7,849 nt of DNA. Source: an uncultured Gammaproteobacteria bacterium (GTDB lineage Bacteria; Pseudomonadota; Gammaproteobacteria; Acidiferrobacterales; CAJVXG01). The position numbers were made by a program, and so were the translations under genes. Below the pieces are notes generated by a model. That model ran no database searches and had not been told where the DNA came from. It saw nothing but the letters and a program-made list of their open reading frames with translations. The stretch covers positions 1 through 7,849 of the forward strand of contig CAJVXG010000071.1 in NCBI GenBank assembly GCA_913009215.1, read 5' to 3'. This document shows, piece by piece, positions 1-6,900 of the stretch (position 1 is its first letter; every line of letters starts with the position of its first letter).

Positions 1-41
1 CGCCCACCATCCCCTGTTGTTTATTATGTCTTAACTAAAAC

Positions 42-87
42 AGTAACGAGGTTCGAGGAAAAAACCAGAAACCAGCCACTCGTTACT
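42..87. repeat. 9-bp inverted repeat downstream of the M23 peptidase gene
   Basis: AGTAACGAG (42-50) and CTCGTTACT (79-87) are perfect reverse complements separated by 28 bases. A second pair, CGAGGA (54-59) and TCCTCG (91-96), interlocks with the first, so both stems could form together only as a pseudoknot. Read on the minus strand, the structure starts 13 bases after the stop codon of the M23 gene and is followed by GTTTTAG. It could therefore be a weak terminator of that gene, but the loop is long and the T-run short. The ACGAG/CGAGTAACGAG-like wording also suggests a dispersed intergenic repeat, which I cannot test here. Confidence 0.45.
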
Positions 88-99
88 CGATCCTCGTCC

Positions 100-1536
100 C
101 TAATTATTTCTAGCCAGGTGCAGGCTGTTGCGGCTGATGGTATTGAGCTTCGCCACCCACTGCTGTGATTGTTGCAGGAAATCATCACGATATTTTGCCT
201 TGATCGGCGCCGCCTGCGGGAAATGGTAAGTCAGCGGATTACGGTGTGCCTTGTTGACACGGAATTCGTAGTGCAGGTGTGGTCCGGTAGCCAGGCCGGT
301 ACTGCCAACAAAACCGATGATCTGGCCCTGGTCAACGTAGCTGCCGACGCGGATAGCGCGATTTAAACGGGTCATGTGCGCATACAGGGTACTGTAGACC
401 CCGCCGTGTTTGATGATAACGGCATTGCCGTATCCACCTTTGCGACCGGCGTGGGTGACACGCCCTTTGGCGGTGGACCGGATCGGGGTGCCGCGTGGTG
501 CGCCATAGTCGACGCCACGGTGGGCACGCCAGCGTTTCAATACCGGGTGATAACGGCGCAGGGTAAAGCGGGAGGTGATACGGCTGAGCTTGACCGGGGC
601 GCGCAAGAAGGTGCGTTTGATACTGTGCCCGGTGGGGCTGAAATAGGATGTCATGCCGTAGGAATTTTTATGCGCCACCACCCGGTAGGTCTTGCCGCGG
701 TTGACGAACTCGGCGGCGACAACCTGACCGTCGGCTACTTTCTGTCCCTGGAAGAACTTCTCCTCAAAGATTACGGCGAAGCTATCGCCCTTGCGGATAT
801 CGAGGACAAAATCGATGTCCCAGCCAAACAGCTCCACCAGCAGCATAATCATCGGATCGGACAGACCCGCGGCCTGCCCATCGACAAACAGGGAGTGATT
901 AATGATACCGGTGACGTAGGCAATGCGGGTCTCGAACTCCCTCTTGTTGGTGTTGACGGAAAATACGTCATTGTCGTCTCGCCGGATATTCAGGGTTTCA
1001 AAGGAATTCATGTGGTAAGTCAGCTTCTGTAACTCACCGCCATTATTTACGCCAAGATTGATGATCTGCCCCGGCGACAACCGATATAGCGATCTGGCCT
1101 TGCGGTTCTGACTGATGGCCCGGCGTAATGCGGGTTGGTCGACATTTTGCCGTTGCAGAATGGCAGACAGGGTGTCGCCGCGACGGACCGTGACCTTGAT
1201 CCATTGCAGGCTATTCCCATCCAGCGTGCCGTGCCTGGCACTGGCCTCCAGGGTCTGGACCGGACCGGTTTCCTGTTTGGAAATAATCGAACCATTACTA
1301 TTGTTGGTGGTGGCCAGCATTTGCGATGGTGGCTGTGCAATCATACCGTGGGCCTGGTTTATTGCCGGGATTTGTTCCGGGGAAATCGAGGCGATGGATA
1401 CCGTCGTCAATACCAGGGCGGCTCCCGTTAACACAATGGCAATGCGATAGTATTGTTGCCTGGCAGGGTCAAGACCGGGCAGGCGACCATGCCAAAGCGC
1501 CTTTAGCCAGTGTTTTGCTCTTGTAATGAAAGACAT
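100..1536 (-). CDS. Membrane-anchored M23 family murein endopeptidase (MepM/OapA-like)
   Basis: This is a 478-residue predicted cell-wall hydrolase that probably cleaves peptidoglycan cross-links in the periplasm. Residues 1-30 are basic, and about 31-50 form one hydrophobic segment, consistent with an N-in membrane anchor. Residues 112-165 form a LysM/OapA-like domain (RRGDTLSAIL). Residues 198-315 resemble the second N-terminal domain of Csd3/MepM-type proteins. The LytM/M23 catalytic domain covers about 318-438. Its zinc and catalytic residues are all visible: HxxxD (His339, Asp343), His387 in LYAHM, and HLH (His420, His422). The enzyme is therefore predicted active, unlike degenerate EnvC/NlpD-type activators. 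Length and domain order match the MepM-like proteins encoded divergently from tyrS in Pseudomonas. The ATG at 1536 gives the expected short cytoplasmic tail, but no good Shine-Dalgarno precedes it. The stop is TAG at 102-100. The exact bond cleaved cannot be read from sequence. Confidence 0.93.
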   Translation of the reverse strand: MSFITRAKHWLKALWHGRLPGLDPARQQYYRIAIVLTGAALVLTTVSIASISPEQIPAINQAHGMIAQPPSQMLATTNNSNGSIISKQETGPVQTLEASARHGTLDGNSLQWIKVTVRRGDTLSAILQRQNVDQPALRRAISQNRKARSLYRLSPGQIINLGVNNGGELQKLTYHMNSFETLNIRRDDNDVFSVNTNKREFETRIAYVTGIINHSLFVDGQAAGLSDPMIMLLVELFGWDIDFVLDIRKGDSFAVIFEEKFFQGQKVADGQVVAAEFVNRGKTYRVVAHKNSYGMTSYFSPTGHSIKRTFLRAPVKLSRITSRFTLRRYHPVLKRWRAHRGVDYGAPRGTPIRSTAKGRVTHAGRKGGYGNAVIIKHGGVYSTLYAHMTRLNRAIRVGSYVDQGQIIGFVGSTGLATGPHLHYEFRVNKAHRNPLTYHFPQAAPIKAKYRDDFLQQSQQWVAKLNTISRNSLHLARNN

Positions 1537-1565
1537 ATCGATAAATACTTAAAGTAGTACCTTAG

Positions 1566-1573
1566 AATATAAT
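1566..1573. promoter_or_regulatory. Overlapping back-to-back -10-like hexamers in the M23/tyrS divergent region
   Basis: The plus strand has a perfect TATAAT at 1568-1573, facing tyrS. The minus strand has TATATT at 1571-1566, facing the M23 gene and 30 bases before its start codon. They share four bases and sit inside a short dyad, TTAG (1562-1565) with CTAA (1575-1578). Neither has a convincing TTGACA-like -35 at 16-18 bases, so only the -10 matches are supported. If both are used, the two genes would compete for polymerase at one spot. AT-rich spacer DNA gives such hexamers by chance fairly often. Confidence 0.35.
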
Positions 1574-1618
1574 CCTAAATACAGCGATTTAACAGCCCGA
1601 CCATCTCTTTATCGAGAC

Positions 1619-1638
1619 AGTATGTCTAAGTATGTCTA
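1619..1638. repeat. Perfect 10-bp tandem repeat upstream of tyrS
   Basis: AGTATGTCTA occurs twice back to back (1619-1628, 1629-1638), one DNA helical turn apart. The first copy is also part of a dyad, AGACA-GTA-TGTCT (1615-1627). The second runs into TATATATAAGG, a possible tyrS -10 (TATATA at 1637-1642, 17 bases after GAGACA at 1614-1619, which matches 4 of 6 -35 positions). Repeats in phase with the helix at a promoter suggest a protein-binding site, but no known operator is recognised. Confidence 0.5.
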
Positions 1639-1704
1639 TATATAAGGTGTGTTAACCTTCGCAGCATTAAGTATTGGTCATTTATAGCGAGAAACAACGG
1701 AAAT

Positions 1705-2910
1705 ATGGCAGACAGTAAAGCAGCTTTAGAGCAGATCAAGCGCGGTACCGATGAAGTCCTGCTTGAGACCGAGCTCGAACAACGCCTGAAGCAAGCCGGT
1801 TCCTTGCGTATCAAGGCCGGCTTTGACCCCACGGCGCCGGACCTGCACCTGGGCCACACGGTATTGATCAACAAGTTGCGCCAGTTCCAGGAGCTTGGTC
1901 ATGAGGTGCTGTTCCTGATCGGTGATTTCACCGGCATGATTGGGGACCCGACGGGCAAGAGCAGCACACGGCCACCATTGACCCGCGACGAGGTCATCGA
2001 CAACGCCAAAACCTACGAGCAACAGATTTTCAAAATACTGGACCCGGAAAAAACCCTGGTAATGTTCAATTCCAGCTGGATGAATGAGATGGATGTCGCC
2101 GACCTGATTGCGTTGGCGGCCAGGCACACCGTAGCGCGTATGCTGGAGCGCGATGACTTCAGCAAGCGCTACAAGAGCGGACAGCCGATTGCGATTCATG
2201 AATTCCTCTATCCCCTGATCCAGGGCTACGATTCCGTCGCCATGAAGGCCGATGTCGAGCTCGGTGGTACCGACCAGAAATTCAACCTGCTGGTGGGCCG
2301 GCAAATGCAGGAGGCCTATGGGCAAAAACCACAGGTGGTCATCACCATGCCCATCCTCGAAGGTCTGGATGGGGTACAGAAGATGTCGAAGTCGCTGAAC
2401 AATTATATCGGCATTAGTGAAGCAGCGGATGAGCAATTCGGCAAAATCATGTCGATCTCCGACGATCTCATGTGGCGTTACTTTGAGCTCCTGAGTTTTC
2501 GGCCCATGCAGGAGATCGAGGGCTTCAAAAAGGACATTGCCGCAGGCAAGAACCCGCGCGACATCAAATTTCTGTTGGCGGAAGAGATTGTGGCCCGCTT
2601 CCACGATGCGCCAGCGGCGATCAAGGCGCAGGAGAATTTTATTGCCCGTTTTCAAAAGGGGGCGATGCCGGACGATATACCGGAAAAGGAGTTGTTTTCG
2701 GCCACCGACAGCATGTCTATTTCGTTAGTGTTGAAAGAGGCAGGCCTAAGCTCCAGTACATCGGAGGCCCGGCGCAATATCAGAGGAGGAGGGGTTCGAA
2801 TTGACGGAGAGCGTGTTGATGATGAGAAACTGGAGATCCCAATTGGGACAAGTCATGTATTCCAGGTGGGCAAGCGCCGGTTTGCTAAAATCACAGTTTC
2901 GGGGTGTTAA
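1705..2910 (+). CDS. tyrS: Tyrosyl-tRNA synthetase, KMSKS (type 2) form
   Basis: This 401-residue cytosolic enzyme activates tyrosine with ATP and charges tRNA-Tyr. The class I signatures are clear. The HIGH motif appears as HLGH (residues 48-51), after the AGFDPTAPDLHL substrate-binding stretch, and KMSKS is at 226-230. GDFTGMIGDPTGKS, shortly after HLGH, belongs to the Rossmann catalytic fold. Residues from about 335 form the C-terminal S4-like RNA-binding domain (SSTSEARRNIRGGGVRIDG, ending near KITV). KMSKS rather than KFGKT, together with a length near 400, places it with the Pseudomonas-type synthetase rather than the E. coli form of about 424 residues. The start at 1705 gives the usual N-terminus. 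The Shine-Dalgarno is poor (ACGGA, 4 bases upstream). It is divergent from the M23 gene. No strong intrinsic terminator follows. In Pseudomonas an rRNA operon lies downstream, but here the neighbour is a signalling cluster. Confidence 0.97.
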   Translation: MADSKAALEQIKRGTDEVLLETELEQRLKQAGSLRIKAGFDPTAPDLHLGHTVLINKLRQFQELGHEVLFLIGDFTGMIGDPTGKSSTRPPLTRDEVIDNAKTYEQQIFKILDPEKTLVMFNSSWMNEMDVADLIALAARHTVARMLERDDFSKRYKSGQPIAIHEFLYPLIQGYDSVAMKADVELGGTDQKFNLLVGRQMQEAYGQKPQVVITMPILEGLDGVQKMSKSLNNYIGISEAADEQFGKIMSISDDLMWRYFELLSFRPMQEIEGFKKDIAAGKNPRDIKFLLAEEIVARFHDAPAAIKAQENFIARFQKGAMPDDIPEKELFSATDSMSISLVLKEAGLSSSTSEARRNIRGGGVRIDGERVDDEKLEIPIGTSHVFQVGKRRFAKITVSGC

Positions 2911-3068
2911 TGTCTAAAGAGGTGGTGGGCGTAATTGATGGTGAATGCGTTAGCGACGGCAAACAAGCCATCGCCGCAGACCAGACCCGTGTTTGCCGAG
3001 TTGGTTGCACGACTTACCGTGATCCAGGGAACCTAAAAACCATACTTTTTTTGATTTTATTTGCCTGA
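2910..3068 (+). CDS. Possible 52-residue small ORF overlapping the tyrS stop (doubtful)
   Basis: An ATG shares one base with the tyrS stop (TAATG, 2908-2912), the geometry of termination-reinitiation coupling. It opens 52 codons ending at TGA 3066-3068. The predicted peptide begins MSKEVVGVIDGEC, has Cys at residues 13, 29 and 33, and ends in a hydrophobic tail (TILFLILFA). I recognise no family. Against it: the length is within chance expectation, the frame contains a 9-bp-arm hairpin (2957-2998), and its last codons are made from a T-run. For it: the one-base overlap and the lack of an obvious tyrS terminator before it. It may equally be decayed sequence. Confidence 0.2.
   Translation: MSKEVVGVIDGECVSDGKQAIAADQTRVCRVGCTTYRDPGNLKTILFLILFA
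2957..2998. repeat. Perfect 9-bp-arm inverted repeat after tyrS
   Basis: CGGCAAACA (2957-2965) and TGTTTGCCG (2990-2998) are exact reverse complements around a 24-base spacer. Transcribed, this gives a stable stem 47 bases after the tyrS stop. No T-run follows the stem directly; the nearest is a run of seven T about 46 bases later (3045-3051). It is therefore not a standard intrinsic terminator. It could protect the tyrS mRNA 3' end or be a repeat remnant. Confidence 0.45.
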
Positions 3069-3092
3069 TTTCGGTACCCTGTTTCATCAGAG

Positions 3093-3103
3093 TCTATACT
3101 TAA
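3093..3103 (+). promoter_or_regulatory. Sigma-S-type extended -10 promoter for the c-di-GMP module
   Basis: TCTATACTTAA matches the published sigma-S (RpoS) extended -10 consensus KCTATACTTAA at every position, including the C before the hexamer and the TAA after it. No clear TTGACA-like -35 stands 17 bases upstream (CGGTAC), as is often true of RpoS-selective promoters. Transcription would start near 3107. That leaves a leader of about 250 bases before the MetOD1-like gene, holding the dyad at 3172-3184 and the REP-like hairpin. The assignment rests on motif match and position only. Confidence 0.5.
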
Positions 3104-3167
3104 AGGTCAAAATCAACTCTTTCTGGCGTGGGGGAGAACGGCAGCGAATGTGGGTGAAGGCTTGTAG

Positions 3168-3193
3168 CGTCGACTCTTAGAGTCCACGTCGAC
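3168..3193. repeat. Nested dyad with direct CGTCGAC repeats
   Basis: GACTCT-T-AGAGTC (3172-3184) is a perfect 13-base odd palindrome. It partly overlaps the first of two direct copies of CGTCGAC (3168-3174 and 3187-3193), each containing the palindrome GTCGAC. It lies in the putative leader about 65 bases after the sigma-S-like -10. It could be an operator or a small RNA hairpin. No known regulator site is recognised. Confidence 0.35.
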
Positions 3194-3220
3194 CTTATTG
3201 GTTTAACATGGGCCAAACGG

Positions 3221-3261
3221 CTAGTAGCTAGTAGCCCGGAAGGAGCGAAGCGTATTCCGGG
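3221..3261 (+). repeat. REP-like palindromic element with GTAG head
   Basis: GTAG (3231-3234) sits directly 5' of a hairpin with perfect 7-bp arms CCCGGAA (3235-3241) and TTCCGGG (3255-3261) around a 13-base loop containing GAGCGAAGCG. A GTAG tetranucleotide beside a GC-rich imperfect palindrome is the hallmark of REP sequences mobilised by RAYT (TnpA-REP) transposases. The wording closely follows the GTAGCCCGGATGAAGCG-type repeats common in proteobacterial spacers. CTAGTAG is duplicated in tandem just before it (3221-3234). It lies in the spacer 98 bases before the MetOD1-like start and would be transcribed as part of its leader. No transposase gene is in the window. Confidence 0.7.
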
Positions 3262-3345
3262 AGCACTAAGAAGATAATCCTGCATTTCATTCAGGTTACG
3301 CGCCAGGGGCCGGGGCAATGCAAGACGCAATCGCAACTGATTGGG

Positions 3346-3362
3346 AAAGGAGGTGCATGATG
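3346..3362 (+). promoter_or_regulatory. Strong Shine-Dalgarno that fixes the start of the MetOD1-like gene
   Basis: AAAGGAGGTG (3346-3355) is near-perfect anti-16S complement and precedes two adjacent ATGs (3357 and 3360). From the GGAGG core the spacing is 3 bases to the first and 6 to the second, so 3360 is the likely start. A further in-frame ATG at 3318 lacks such a site and would add 14 unconserved-looking residues. Confidence 0.8.
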
Positions 3363-3902
3363 GCGCAAGCACAAATCAAAAACCGTGACATGGATGGTCT
3401 ATCCATTCCACTGGAACGCGATGCCTTTATGCGTAACCTGATCCGGGAATTGTCCGGGCTGCTTGAGGATATGGTGGGTCTGGAGGAGGCGGCCGGGTTT
3501 ATCAGTGTCGTCGGCCAACACATGGGCGCCCGGCTCAACAACGATTACCGGCAGGCGTTAAAGGTATCAAATCTTAATCGAGGACAAATCGCCCAGGTGC
3601 TGGTGGACCTGAAACAGCGCATCAAAGGGGATTTCTACATCATCGAAGAGGACGATACCAGGATCGTATTGGGCAATCGCGTCTGCCCCTTTGCCGACAA
3701 GGTCAAGGATCGCCCCTCGTTGTGCATGATGACCTCGAATATCTTCGGCGTGATCGCGGCGGAGAACCACGGTTACGGCAAGGTCTCGCTGGAGCAGACC
3801 ATCGCCCAGGGCGATGCCGAATGCCGGGTGGTGGTCTACCTGGAATCCAGCGACGAGGCCCAGGCGGCCGAGGGCCGGGAGTATTACAAGACAGAGGGCT
3901 AG
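3360..3902 (+). CDS. Stand-alone MetOD1-like (V4R-related) sensor/adaptor protein
   Basis: This is a 180-residue soluble protein with no signal peptide or membrane segment. The N-terminal half (about 18-90) looks helical. The C-terminal half (about 90-162) carries a pattern I recognise as methanogen output domain 1 (MetOD1): a CPF motif (Cys109), LCMMTSNIFG (Cys122), then a GD-x-EC-x-VVVYL strand (Cys155). The spacing resembles V4R small-molecule-binding domains, where conserved Cys residues bind metal. Metal, heme or thiol-redox sensing is therefore plausible but unproven. Bacterial MetOD1 proteins have no established activity that I know of. The start at 3360 is set by the strong ribosome site. 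The stop TAG is 2 bases before the ATG of the GGDEF-EAL gene, so the two are almost certainly co-translated. The natural inference is that this protein senses a signal for, or binds to, that enzyme, as H-NOX or NosP proteins do with their cyclases. The family call is fairly sure; the role is inference. Confidence 0.8.
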   Translation: MAQAQIKNRDMDGLSIPLERDAFMRNLIRELSGLLEDMVGLEEAAGFISVVGQHMGARLNNDYRQALKVSNLNRGQIAQVLVDLKQRIKGDFYIIEEDDTRIVLGNRVCPFADKVKDRPSLCMMTSNIFGVIAAENHGYGKVSLEQTIAQGDAECRVVVYLESSDEAQAAEGREYYKTEG

Positions 3903-3904
3903 CG

Positions 3905-6900
3905 ATGTTACCGGATCAGTTCCTGCTGTTTACCGAAACACTGCCCGAGCCCTTGTTTCTTCTCACCGGCGAGGGTGAGATTCTGCAGGCCAACGCGGCC
4001 GCCCATCGCTTGTTGGGCGTGGCCGCCCGCTGTCTTGGCGGCATCAAGATCCAGGATCTTGTACAAGGAGATACGGGCAAGCTTGATCAATGCCTGCGCC
4101 TGTGGGCCCGGAGCCGGGAAATGCTGCCCGCCTCCCTGTGTTTGCGCAACGCCGATGGCCGTACCGAGAAATGTCATTGCAGTGGGGCCTTGATACAACC
4201 GCGCTCAGATGAGCTACCCGCCCTGATCCTGTTGCGCTGTCAGCAAAAACAGACCCTGACCCGTGGCTTTGTTGCCCTGAATGAACAAATCGAACTGCTT
4301 CGAAAAGAAATCGCCGAGCGCAAACAGGCGGAACAGGCGCTGCGTGGCAACGAAGAGCGCTTCCAGACTCTGGCCAGGGTCTCGCCGGTGGGTATTTTCC
4401 GCACCGATGCGCAAGGAAACTGTATCTACACTAACGAGCGCTGGCGCGAACTGGCTGGCATGAGCGAAGCGGAGGCGCTCGGCGAGGGCTGGGCCCGGGC
4501 GCTGCACCCCGAGGATCGGGAACGGGTATTCACGGAGTGGTACCAGGCTGCGGCAGACAAAGTCCCGTTCAAGGCCGAATGCCGCTTCCAGCACCCCGAC
4601 GACGGCAAGGTCAGCTGGTTGTTGGCCCTGGCTGAAGCGGAACTTGACGCCGGGGGCCGGGTGCTTGGCTATGTCGGTACCATCACCGACATCACCGAGC
4701 GCAAATATGCCGAAGAGCAGCTCCGCCTGCAGGCCGCCGCCCTGGAAGCCGCGGCCAACGGTATTGTCATTACTGATCGTGAAGGAGAGATTCAATGGGT
4801 CAATCCGGCCTTTACCAAGATTACCGGATATGGCTTTGAGGAGGTCGTCGGCCGGAATCCTCGCCTGCTGAAATCCGGTAAGCATGATCGAGAATTCTAT
4901 CGGGAGCTCTGGGACACCGTTTTGGCCGGGCGGGTTTGGCGCGGCGAGCTGATTAATCGTCGCAAGGACGGCAGTCTCTATACCGATGAACAGACCATTA
5001 CCCCGGTATGCAATGAGCAGGGAGAAATCATCCGTTTTATCGCCGTCAAGCAGGACATCACCGAGCGCAAGCGGGCAGAAAAAGTACTGAAAGAACATGA
5101 ATCGCTTTTAACCGCGTTTGTGAATGCGTTACCAGATGTTGGATTTATACTTAATGAAGATGGAAGATATTTGGAAGTATTGGCATCAAAGGAAAAATTA
5201 TTATACCTGGGGGTTGATGAATTAAAAGGAAAGCTGCTGCATGAAGTCCTGCCGAAAGAATCCGCTGATGCATTTCTGGAAATAATCAATCGTACCATTG
5301 AAACCGGAGAACCTCAGAAATATGAGTATCGACTGGATGTCCGGGCTGGAGCAACCTGGTTTGAAGGCAGGACATCATTAATGGAGGGCACAGTTGACGG
5401 CAAACAGACCATTGTGTGGATATCGTTTGACATTAGCAAACGCCGCCGGGCCGAGGAGGCGATCAGGAATATCGCGGCCGGTGTAGCTACCAGGACCGGT
5501 ACCGAATTCTTTAATCAACTGGTGATAAAACTGGCCAAGTTGTTCGAGGCCGACTATGCCTTTATCGGTCTAATCGATAACAAAAAGCCTGATACGGTAA
5601 CCAGCCTGGTTGTTTCGGCTTTCGGCGAGAATGTAGATAACATATCGTATTCCCTGAAAGATACCCCATGCGCCAACGTTATTGGTCAGCAAACCTGCAC
5701 CTATCCCGACAAGGTGCAGCAGCAGTTTCCCAAAGACAAGTTATTGCAGGATATGGGTGTCGATAGCTACATAGGAACCCCGTTGTTTGATAGCGAAAAT
5801 AAACCCATCGGGTTGATCGCGGTTTTGGACAGCAAGCCTATGAAAACCGATACTGCCATGGTCGATATACTGGAAATCTTTGCCGCCCGTGTCGGTGCCG
5901 AGTTGGAGCGCAGTCGCGCCGAACAACGTTTGGCCAGTGCCAAACAAAAACTGTCCCTGCATGTGCAGCAAACACCTCTGGGCGTCATTGAGTGGAATAC
6001 CGATTTCAGGGTAGCGGAATGGAACCCGGCGGCAGAAAGAATCTTTGGCTACACACGGGAAGAAGCCATGGGCCGTCATGCGGTAGGGCTGATCGTTCCT
6101 GAAAATATTAGAGACCATGTTAATGAGATATGGCTCGCACTATTAGAAAATCAAGGTGGTCACCGAAGTACCAATGAGAATTTCACCAAGGATGACCGTG
6201 CCATTATGTGCGAGTGGTACAATACCCCGTTGGTAGCCGATAATGGTGAGGTTATTGGTGTCGCCTCGCTGGTGGATGACATTACGGATCGCACCAGGGC
6301 CGAAGCTGCGGTACAACATATGGCCTATCATGATGCGCTCACCGGTCTGGTCAATCGCAGTGAGTTTGAGTTGCGCCTGCAAGGGTTGCTGGCGGATGCA
6401 TATGACCAGAGGTCTGTGCACGCCATGTTGTATCTGGACCTGGACCAGTTCAAGATTATTAACGACACTTGTGGTCACGCCGCGGGTGATGCCATGCTCA
6501 AGGCCCTGACCGGCCTGCTGCAAGATCAGGTTCGTGATAGCGACACCCTGGCAAGATTAGGCGGTGATGAGTTCGGTATTTTGTTGACCGGCTGCCCGTT
6601 GTCGCAGGCACAACGCATTGCCGAAGACGTCATTCAAGCGATCAAGAAGTTCCGTTTTGACTGGAAGGGAGTTAGCTTCGAGACCGGAGCCAGTATCGGC
6701 ATGGTTTCTATTACTTCCGAGAGCGAAGATATTGCCAAGGTTATGAGTGCTGCCGATATGGCCTGCTATATGGCCAAGGATATGGGGCGAGGCCGTGTAC
6801 GCGTTTATGTAGAGGACGATGCCGAGTTGACAAGACGCCATAGTGAGATGGCATGGGTCTCGCGGATCAACCAGGCGATGAAGGACAATCGTTTTGTATT

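Noticed and set aside
1..10. ATG on the minus strand at 10-8 as the start of anmK, a common neighbour of this M23/tyrS pair
   Set aside because: Only three codons are visible and the AGGGG is directly against the ATG; nothing can be identified.
376..1032. Plus-strand 218-codon ORF opposite the M23 gene
   Set aside because: It is the antisense shadow of a clearly conserved peptidase; no recognisable domain and no ribosome site.
1726..2655. Minus-strand 309-codon ORF opposite tyrS
   Set aside because: It mirrors the codon structure of tyrS, which is certain; the predicted peptide has no family resemblance.
3025..3051. A-run and run of seven T after tyrS as an intrinsic terminator
   Set aside because: The only stem is A5/T5 with a 6-base loop and no GC; the strong hairpin is about 46 bases earlier.
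3280..3350. GGGCAAT and GACGCAA in the leader recall the GEMM-I c-di-GMP riboswitch
   Set aside because: The two pieces are only a few bases apart, with no room for the GNRA-capped stem between them, and the tetraloop-receptor side is absent.
3722..3904. The open frame of the GGDEF-EAL gene extends 61 codons upstream, with an ATG at 3722
   Set aside because: The extension lies wholly within the MetOD1-like gene in another frame, its peptide is Arg/Gly-rich and unlike a PAS N-terminus, and ATG 3905 has a good ribosome site.
4214..5098. Minus-strand 294-codon ORF opposite the PAS region
   Set aside because: Antisense shadow produced by high third-position GC in the N-terminal half of the sensor gene; it ends where composition changes.
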